From positions 41,238-51,286 of the forward strand of contig JALWZW010000050.1 in assembly GCA_026992595.1 (NCBI GenBank): DNA of 10,049 nt, read 5' to 3'. The notes beneath the pieces were generated by a model. The model made no database searches. It had not been told where the DNA came from and saw only the letters and a list, made by a program, of their open reading frames with translations. Position numbers and translations under genes: made by a program. This DNA comes from Microcaldota archaeon (GTDB lineage Archaea; Micrarchaeota; Micrarchaeia; Anstonellales; Bilamarchaeaceae). Every line of letters starts with the position of its first letter. Within the stretch, counting starts at the first letter, position 1. Positions 4,916-10,049 of this stretch are shown piece after piece.

Positions 4916-6706
4916 ATGTATTTCAGGCATGAAAAGCCGCGCCCTTTCCAAGAGGCGATGATGGCAGATATTTATGAGGCGCTTAAAGAGCGTAAAAATA
5001 TGCTCATCCATGCGCCTACAGGGATGGGAAAGACCGATGGCGCTCTCTCTCCTGCCCTCACCTTTGCGCTTGAACAGGACCTCACCGTCTTCTTCCTCAC
5101 CCCAAAAATCTCCCAACACAAGATTGTTGTGAATGTGGTGGAGGGAATAAATGAAAAGCATGGCTTAGAGGTGCGCGTGGTTGATGTGGTTGGCAAATCC
5201 CATTGCTGCATAGAACCAGAGGTTGCAGAGTTAGAGGGCGAAAGTTTTAACCACGCATGCGCGCAGAAAATTAAAAAGCGCTCTTGCAAATACTACACAA
5301 ACGCGCTGGTTAAAAACAAGCCAAAAGTGAGTTTTCATATAGACGCGGTTAAAAAGGGAAGGGAATGCGTCCTTTGCCCTTATGAGATTTTGATTGACAA
5401 TGCAAAGAGGGCGCGCGTGGTTATATGCGACTATTACCACCTCTTTATAAGCGGAATAAGGGAGCATTTCCTTACGCGAATAGGCAAGGGGGTGGATGAT
5501 GCTATTATTATTGTGGATGAGGCGCATAATTTGGCTGGAAGGTTGCGCGAAAGCCTTTCCCGCCGCCTTTCAAACCTTGCGTTGAGAAGGGTGGCGCGCG
5601 AGTTTGAGATGTTGGGAAGGGAGGCAGGGCCTTTGGAGGAAGGGTTTGTGGAATGGGCCAATGCGCTTTTAGGGAATAAAAAGGAGGTGGTGGTGGAGGA
5701 AGAGGAGTTTGTTTCTTTTATAGAGAATTTCGGCATTCCTTATGAAGAAGTGTTGGAGGTTTTGGTGGAGACAGGCGAAGAGTATGTGGAAAGGTTTGCA
5801 AAAAGGAGCGCTTGCTTGCAGATGGCCGCTTTTTTAGAGAGTTGGCACTCCCCCTTCTCTTCCCGCGTCCTCACGCGCGATGAGGAGCGTATTGTTTTGG
5901 AAAGAAGGCAGTTAGATGTAAGCGCTGCTTTAAGCGTTCTTAACCAATGCTACTCTTCTATTCTTATGAGCGCTACCTTCCTGCCGCTGGAAATGCACCG
6001 CGATGTGCTTGGTGTTGAAAGGGCGGTTTTAAAGCGTTATCAAAGCCCCTTTTCGCGGGATAGCATTCTGCATGTTGTGAGCGACCGCTTTACTACAAGA
6101 TTTGAACAGAGAGAGGAGCGGATGTTTAGCGCAATAGCGGCAGCATTGGACCGCTTGTTCTCTTTGGGCTTAAAAACCGCAGTGTTCTTCCCCTCTTACG
6201 CAGTGCTTGAGGAGGTGGTAAAGCGGCTAAAAACAGAATGTGCGGTGCAGAGGAGGAAGAAGGGCGGCGCTAAAAAAGCATGGGAGCAGTTCCTTAAATG
6301 CGGCCGTTTATGCGCGGTGCAGGGTGGGGCGCTGGCAGAGGGTGTTGATTATGATGGACTGCAATTAGTGGTTGTGGTGGGCGTTGCGTTAGAAGAGATG
6401 ACCCTTTCCACAAAGGCGCTTATTGATTTTTATGAGAAAAGGTTTGGGCGTGGATGGGATTATGCCTATATTTACCCTGCTGTTATAAAGGGTATGCAGG
6501 CAGCAGGGCGCGGAAGAAGGAAGGAAAGCGATAGGGTGGTTGTTTTATATTTGGATGAGCGCTTTTTATGGAAAAAGTATAAATGGGTTATTCCCCCATT
6601 TGAACCTAAAGTGGTTTCCAATAATTTAGTGGATGAGGTGAAAAGGTTTTATGCTCTGGACCGAAAAGTACAGGCCGAAGAGTATAGACGCGATGGTGGG
6701 CAATGA
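4916..6706 (+). CDS. xpd: XPD/DinG-family 5'-3' DNA helicase with iron-sulfur domain
   Basis: 596 residues. An SF2 helicase that in archaea opens damaged DNA 5' to 3' and parallels the TFIIH subunit XPD. Motifs in order: Q-like FQEAMMADIY, Walker A APTGMGKT (33-40), an iron-sulfur region with cysteines 97, 98, 115, 124, 151 and 154 (the last in CPYE), the VICDYYHLF strand after it, DEAH (201-204), LMSATF (motif III), a second RecA domain with TAVFFPSY, the motif V region ALAEGVDYDG, and motif VI QAAGRGRRKESD. Four of the six cysteines would ligate the 4Fe-4S cluster; their spacing differs from characterised Sulfolobales XPD. The start is leaderless, 28 nt from the TATA-like element at 4888. 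The last 56 nt overlap the RFC large subunit gene, so the C-terminal tail (from about residue 578) is constrained by that gene. Probably one operon with it. Confidence 0.93.
   Translation: MYFRHEKPRPFQEAMMADIYEALKERKNMLIHAPTGMGKTDGALSPALTFALEQDLTVFFLTPKISQHKIVVNVVEGINEKHGLEVRVVDVVGKSHCCIEPEVAELEGESFNHACAQKIKKRSCKYYTNALVKNKPKVSFHIDAVKKGRECVLCPYEILIDNAKRARVVICDYYHLFISGIREHFLTRIGKGVDDAIIIVDEAHNLAGRLRESLSRRLSNLALRRVAREFEMLGREAGPLEEGFVEWANALLGNKKEVVVEEEEFVSFIENFGIPYEEVLEVLVETGEEYVERFAKRSACLQMAAFLESWHSPFSSRVLTRDEERIVLERRQLDVSAALSVLNQCYSSILMSATFLPLEMHRDVLGVERAVLKRYQSPFSRDSILHVVSDRFTTRFEQREERMFSAIAAALDRLFSLGLKTAVFFPSYAVLEEVVKRLKTECAVQRRKKGGAKKAWEQFLKCGRLCAVQGGALAEGVDYDGLQLVVVVGVALEEMTLSTKALIDFYEKRFGRGWDYAYIYPAVIKGMQAAGRGRRKESDRVVVLYLDERFLWKKYKWVIPPFEPKVVSNNLVDEVKRFYALDRKVQAEEYRRDGGQ
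6635..6641 (+). promoter_or_regulatory. Shine-Dalgarno that sets the RFC large subunit start
   Basis: GAGGTGA is a 7-base match to the archaeal Shine-Dalgarno (GGAGGTGATCC), with a 9-nt spacer to the ATG at 6651. It lies within the XPD coding region and supports true initiation there despite the 56-nt overlap. Confidence 0.75.
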
Positions 6707-7823
6707 TGAAAAGCGGGACAGGATAAAGAAGTGGCTTTTAGATTTTTTGAATGGTAAAAAACGCAAGCCGCTTCTCATATATGGCCCGCCCGGGGTGGGG
6801 AAGACCGCCCTTGCCTATGCATTGGCAGAGCAGTTTAATTTAGATGTTATTGAATTGAGCGCAAGCGATATTAGAAATAAGAAGCGGGTGGAAAGGGTGC
6901 TTAAAGGCACCACTCTGGCTTCCTCTTTGTTTTCACGAGGTAAAATTTTGCTCATTGATGATGTGGATATTATTATAGGAAAGAAGGACAGCGGAGCGGT
7001 TTCTGCATTTAAAGAGGTTATAGCGCTCTCTGAATACCCTCTTATAATTACTGCCAACAACATTTGGGACAAAAAAATAGCGCCCATTCGCAATGAATGC
7101 GAGAAAGTAGAGTTGAAGCGCGTTAATAAAAGCGCGCTAAAGAGGTTTTTAATGAAGATCGCTGAAAAAGAAGGTGTGGATGCTGCATTTGTGGAGCAGG
7201 TGGTGGCTAATGCAGAAGGGGATGTGCGCGCAGCCATTAATGATTTGCAGGCAATGCATGTAAGCGAGCGATTGCGGGAGAAGGATATCTTTCATTTAGT
7301 GAAAGATGTGTTTAAGGCGCGCACTTATGAAGAGGTGAGAAGCGCTATATATTATGCGGTGGATTATGACCTTCTCTTTTGGTGGATAGAAGAGAATATT
7401 CCGTTAGAATATGAAGACAGAGATGAGGTGAAGCGCGCCTTCAACTATCTCTCTAAATCAGACATTTTTAATAGAAGGACAAAGGAGAGTTGGAAAATGC
7501 TTAAATATGCTTTGGACCTTGCCTTTGTAGGCACCGCGCTCTCCAAAAAGCGCGCTTACCACAAATTTACCCCTTACCGCTTCCCGTCCTATCTTCGCAT
7601 TATGAGTTCTACGGTGCAGAGGAGGGCGATGAGAAAGCGTATAGGCAAAAAGCTTGCGCACAGACTCCATTGCAATTCAAGAGAGGTGTGGGAAGATATG
7701 GCGGTGGTTAGTAGGTTGATTGCAAGTGATGTGGAGAAGAGCACTTCTTTTTATGAATTAAGCGAAGAAGAGGTCGCCTTTATCCTCTCCGTTCCTCTTT
7801 CCCAACTTAAAAAAATTCGTTAA
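6651..7823 (+). CDS. rfcL: Replication factor C large subunit (clamp loader)
   Basis: 390 residues. Together with four small RFC subunits this AAA+ protein loads the PCNA sliding clamp. Motifs: N-terminal MLWTEKYRPK (RFC box), Walker A GPPGVGKT (45-52), Walker B ILLIDDVD (99-106), sensor 1 TANN (134-137), and sensor 2 region GDVRAAINDL (190-199, R193). The C-terminal collar domain follows, with a basic stretch near residues 310-340. Two oddities: the residue after the Walker B aspartate, normally the catalytic glutamate, is aspartate, and the C-terminus stops at SQLKKIR without the PIP box that ends many archaeal large subunits. At 390 residues it is short for the family (often 450-500). The start is fixed by the RFC box and a strong Shine-Dalgarno inside the XPD gene. 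The 3' end overlaps the convergent Hef-type gene by 17 bp. Confidence 0.94.
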   Translation: MLWTEKYRPKSIDAMVGNDEKRDRIKKWLLDFLNGKKRKPLLIYGPPGVGKTALAYALAEQFNLDVIELSASDIRNKKRVERVLKGTTLASSLFSRGKILLIDDVDIIIGKKDSGAVSAFKEVIALSEYPLIITANNIWDKKIAPIRNECEKVELKRVNKSALKRFLMKIAEKEGVDAAFVEQVVANAEGDVRAAINDLQAMHVSERLREKDIFHLVKDVFKARTYEEVRSAIYYAVDYDLLFWWIEENIPLEYEDRDEVKRAFNYLSKSDIFNRRTKESWKMLKYALDLAFVGTALSKKRAYHKFTPYRFPSYLRIMSSTVQRRAMRKRIGKKLAHRLHCNSREVWEDMAVVSRLIASDVEKSTSFYELSEEEVAFILSVPLSQLKKIR

Positions 7824-9213
7824 TGGTTCTTTGCTTAGGCCTTTGCATCCCTTTTATAATGCTCTTCATTTTTTGCTCTTTCTTTTTTGCCGCATAGTAA
7901 TATGCCTGATCCCGCGTACCGCGTGTGATAAGAACCACCACTCTGCCTTCCCTCCACCTTCCCGCCCTTCCCCTTCGCTGTATTGACCTTATCTCGCTGG
8001 GGACCGGCTCGTAAAAGATTACCATGTCCACGCTCGGTATGTCCAATCCCTCCTCGCCTACCGAACTTGCTACCAGCACATCTATTTCCCCTCTCCTAAA
8101 CTTTTCTATTATTTCCTCTTGCTGTTTTTTTGTAAATCCTTTTCTTTTTCCCACAAACATGGCGGCGCGAATGCCATTTTTATTAAGAATCTCTACTATA
8201 TGCTCTAATTGGCTTCTATACTGCACAAAAACCATCACCTTTCCTTCAAACCCTTTTAATTCTTCTAACAGCGCCTTTATTTTAGGGTGGTCCTCGCATG
8301 TTGCCAGCAACATCTCCACTCGCGCAAAGGTGGGGTCTTTCACTATCTCCTTTGCACCCTTTGTTTCCTTGCTTTTTAACTTGCTTATATATTCCTTCAG
8401 CGCATAAGGGCCTTGCGTTTCTATCAGTTCCTGCATGTGAAGGAGGTGGGTAAGGATGCCATATTCCATAAGCGCCTTGAATTTTATGGGGTGGTCGGTG
8501 CCCTCTATTTCTTTTCTAAACGCCAAAAACTCTCCCTTCTTTTTCAAAGGCACCTTAAATCCCCATTTCTCCAAGAGGCGCGCATGCTCTTCTACCATCT
8601 GCTTTAATCTTTCTTTTATTTCTTTCAATTTAGGCGTTAATTCTACCATGCGCCACTCTATTTTTTTCTTTTTAACAAATGGCTTTACATCTTCATCTTC
8701 CGCGCTTCTTATCTCAGCGTGCTTCATCTTAAGCGCTTCCATCACCTCCTCTATTCTTTCCCTATCTCCGCCGGGCGATGCGGTTAGCCCTAAAAAGAGC
8801 GCCCCTTCAAAATGCTGGGCTAACTTGGTATATGCATAATTGCCTACTGCGTGGTGGCACTCGTCAAAAATTACCAAATCAAAATCCATTTTATACCCTC
8901 TTTCTATATCTTTCAGCACTGTTTGCGGGGTTGCCACCACTACGCGCGCCTCATACAACTTCTCTCTTTTTTCAGGTTTCACTTCGCCGCTCACCACCTG
9001 CGCCTCTACCCCCAAAACTTCCTTAACCGTTTGCGCGTGTTGCTGTGCCAAAGGCTTTGTTGGGGTGAGAAAGAGAGCGTGCCTGCTGTCTTTTATAAGC
9101 ATAAGCGCGATAAGGGTTTTACCCAAGCCGGTAGGCAGTACCACTAAGGTGTTCCCATGCCTCTTAACCGCTTTATATATTGCTTCTTGATAAGGCCGAG
9201 GTTTCAGTTTCAC
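7807..9213 (-). CDS. hef: Hef/FANCM/Mph1-type SF2 DNA helicase with C-terminal PIP box, no nuclease domain
   Basis: 468 residues from a GTG start. The next in-frame Met lies after Walker A, so the GTG is required, and a TATA-like box 28 nt upstream supports it. Motifs: YQEAIY (Q motif region), Walker A LPTGLGKT (26-33), TPTKPLAQQH (Ia), DECHHAVG (DECH 117-120), TASPGG (144-149), a helical insert of about 100 residues typical of Hef and FANCM (about 190-300), a second RecA domain with VMVFVQYR, motif V SSVGEEGLDIPSVD, and motif VI QRRGRAGR (412-419). These helicases remodel stalled forks and branched DNA. Euryarchaeal Hef adds an XPF-like nuclease; here the protein ends shortly after motif VI with QRTINEFF (461-468), a perfect PCNA-interacting PIP box. 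The helicase is therefore likely recruited to PCNA and may work with a separately encoded XPF nuclease. It converges on the RFC gene. Confidence 0.94.
   Translation of the reverse strand: MKLKPRPYQEAIYKAVKRHGNTLVVLPTGLGKTLIALMLIKDSRHALFLTPTKPLAQQHAQTVKEVLGVEAQVVSGEVKPEKREKLYEARVVVATPQTVLKDIERGYKMDFDLVIFDECHHAVGNYAYTKLAQHFEGALFLGLTASPGGDRERIEEVMEALKMKHAEIRSAEDEDVKPFVKKKKIEWRMVELTPKLKEIKERLKQMVEEHARLLEKWGFKVPLKKKGEFLAFRKEIEGTDHPIKFKALMEYGILTHLLHMQELIETQGPYALKEYISKLKSKETKGAKEIVKDPTFARVEMLLATCEDHPKIKALLEELKGFEGKVMVFVQYRSQLEHIVEILNKNGIRAAMFVGKRKGFTKKQQEEIIEKFRRGEIDVLVASSVGEEGLDIPSVDMVIFYEPVPSEIRSIQRRGRAGRWREGRVVVLITRGTRDQAYYYAAKKKEQKMKSIIKGMQRPKQRTINEFF
7810..7833 (-). other. Codons for the PIP box QRTINEFF at the Hef C-terminus
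   Basis: The last eight codons encode Q-x-x-I-x-x-F-F, the canonical PCNA-binding pattern, placed at the extreme C-terminus as in other archaeal PCNA clients. Most of these codons lie opposite the RFC large subunit stop and final codons. Confidence 0.8.
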
Positions 9214-9236
9214 TACTATATTTGTTTAACGGTTGG

Positions 9237-9245
9237 TTTAAATTT
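9237..9245 (-). promoter_or_regulatory. TATA box of the Hef-type helicase (leaderless GTG)
   Basis: AAATTTAAA (minus strand) is centred about 28 nt before the GTG at 9213. No Shine-Dalgarno lies between, so initiation at the mRNA 5' end is likely. Confidence 0.55.
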
Positions 9246-9263
9246 GTTTGGGGGTGGAAGCGC

Positions 9264-9271
9264 TTATAAAT
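9264..9271 (+). promoter_or_regulatory. TATA box of the DNA methyltransferase gene
   Basis: TTATAAAT is a near-consensus archaeal TATA box centred 26 nt before the ATG at 9293, preceded by purine-rich GGTGGAAG (possible BRE). It gives this gene its own leaderless promoter, divergent from the Hef promoter in the same 79-bp gap. Confidence 0.65.
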
Positions 9272-9292
9272 TTTTTAAGAATAGTTTTACTC

Positions 9293-10049
9293 ATGGATGA
9301 ATTTGGCGCGCATGCTGCGCGTATTGCAAATAAAATTAAAGATACCAGGAAAGAGTCAGGTATTTTTTTTACTCCAAAATGGGTTGTGGACTTTATGATG
9401 GGTTTAATAGAAGATAAGGGGCTAAAGAATGCAAATATCCTTGAGCCTGCTTGTGGCATTTGCCAATTTTTACAGGGAATTAGGAAAAATAATCCTCGCC
9501 TTTTTAATTCTTCTTATAAGGTGGGAGTGGAGAGGAATAAAGCGGTTGTTGAATACGGTGTTAGAAATGGTTTATATGAAGATGTGGAGATTTTTAATGA
9601 AGATTTTCTTTTATGGGAAACACCTGCAAAATTTGATGTGGTTATTGGTAATCCCCCTTATGGTATTCCTAGTCCATCTGAGCATTATTCTATAAGAATA
9701 GATGAGGAGACAAAAGCTAAATATAAACATTTGTATAAGACCTGGTATGGAAAGTATAATCTTTATGGTGCTTTTATAGAAAAAGCTATAAAACTTTTAA
9801 AGGAGGGCGGGCAACTGCTTTTTGTGGTTCCTGCTACTTTTATGATTTTGGATGAATTTAAAAAGCTCCGTAGTTTTTTGTCTAATTCTGGCAAAACTGA
9901 AATAATTTATTTAGGACCCGGTGTTTTTAAACCTGAAGCAGATGTGACAACCGTTGTTTTAAAGTTTAAGAAGTCCTCCTCAGATAAACGGAAGTTAGCA
10001 TTGTATTCTTATGATGGGGGGAAACTTCGTTTTATATATGAAAAAAAGG
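9293..10049 (+). CDS. TaqI/Eco57I-like N6-adenine DNA methyltransferase, 3' truncated by window edge
   Basis: 252 codons are visible and the frame is open at the right edge. Motif X/N-terminal segment GIFFTPKWVVDFM (23-35), SAM-binding motif I EPACGICQFL (51-60), acidic EDF (103-105), catalytic motif IV NPPY (120-123), the strand GGQLLFVVP (172-180), and DVTTVVLKF (217-225) in the motif VIII area. This order is that of gamma-type N6-adenine methyltransferases in type II or IIG restriction-modification systems. Motif I has cysteine where glycine is usual (G-x-G becomes G-I-C), which may weaken but need not abolish SAM binding. Whether a nuclease domain is fused or encoded next door lies outside the window. 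The gene is clearly AT-richer than its neighbours and, apart from its first 30 bases, lacks the GCGC words frequent elsewhere here, suggesting horizontal acquisition. Confidence 0.9.
   Translation, partial: MDEFGAHAARIANKIKDTRKESGIFFTPKWVVDFMMGLIEDKGLKNANILEPACGICQFLQGIRKNNPRLFNSSYKVGVERNKAVVEYGVRNGLYEDVEIFNEDFLLWETPAKFDVVIGNPPYGIPSPSEHYSIRIDEETKAKYKHLYKTWYGKYNLYGAFIEKAIKLLKEGGQLLFVVPATFMILDEFKKLRSFLSNSGKTEIIYLGPGVFKPEADVTTVVLKFKKSSSDKRKLALYSYDGGKLRFIYEKK

Noticed and set aside
6815..7237. 140-residue minus-strand frame opposite the RFC large subunit
   Set aside because: Exactly antisense to the AAA+ core; Ser/Leu/Thr-rich translation typical of a shadow frame.
8024..9190. A series of plus-strand frames opposite the Hef-type helicase
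   Set aside because: Overlapping one another and antisense to a complete helicase; Ser/Phe-rich with no domains.
9238..9695. Frames on both strands within the methyltransferase start region
   Set aside because: They are shadows of the long plus-strand methyltransferase frame from 9293, which is open to the window end and has motifs I and IV.
1..10049. CRISPR array, insertion sequence or long direct repeat
   Set aside because: No regularly spaced repeats, no transposase and no terminal inverted repeats were seen on reading both strands.

Overview
The window reads as a gene-dense archaeal chromosome segment. The evidence is an eukaryote-type small-subunit ribosomal protein (S26e), an XPD-type iron-sulfur helicase, a replication factor C large subunit, a Hef/FANCM-type helicase ending in a PCNA-binding motif, and TATA boxes 26-28 nt upstream of start codons. 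The compact layout, short proteins and overlapping ends fit a small-genome lineage such as a DPANN group. That placement is inference; the sequence alone does not fix the phylum. No stretch longer than 120 bases lacks a gene or regulatory element.

Left third (1-3346). A 5'-truncated AAA-type ATPase with a DUF4143/PD-(D/E)XK-like C-terminus runs to 1062. After a T-rich gap come a small predicted lipoprotein (1178-1693), a glutaredoxin (1732-2016) and, 4 nt later, a phosphohexomutase (2021-3292), all on the plus strand. The mutase reading frame runs into the antisense of a minus-strand tRNA-Glu(CUC) gene (3255-3346). That tRNA carries about 19 extra nucleotides in its D-loop.

Middle (3358-4861, minus strand). 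A tightly packed operon is read leftward: SbcD/Mre11-related metallophosphoesterase, ribosomal protein S26e, a DUF1805 protein and an unrecognised 81-residue protein, then the tRNA. It starts from a very short divergent intergenic region (about 54 bp) that it appears to share with the XPD gene, possibly through one TATA-like element near 4888.

Right half (4916-9213) is a genome-maintenance cluster. XPD helicase and RFC large subunit are on the plus strand with a 56-nt coding overlap, and a Hef-type helicase converges on them with a 17-bp overlap. The functional theme is DNA repair and clamp loading: XPD and Hef unwind damaged or branched DNA, RFC loads PCNA, and the Hef-like protein carries a terminal PIP box for PCNA.

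Right edge (9293-10049+). A separate promoter drives a gene for a TaqI/Eco57I-like N6-adenine DNA methyltransferase, probably of a restriction-modification system, which runs off the window. It is visibly AT-richer than its neighbours and nearly lacks the GCGC words common elsewhere, suggesting recent acquisition and the start of an accessory region.

A general expression pattern is visible. Genes at the head of transcription units have a TATA-like box 26-28 nt before the start codon and no Shine-Dalgarno (leaderless mRNAs). Several internal operon genes have good Shine-Dalgarno sequences inside the preceding gene.
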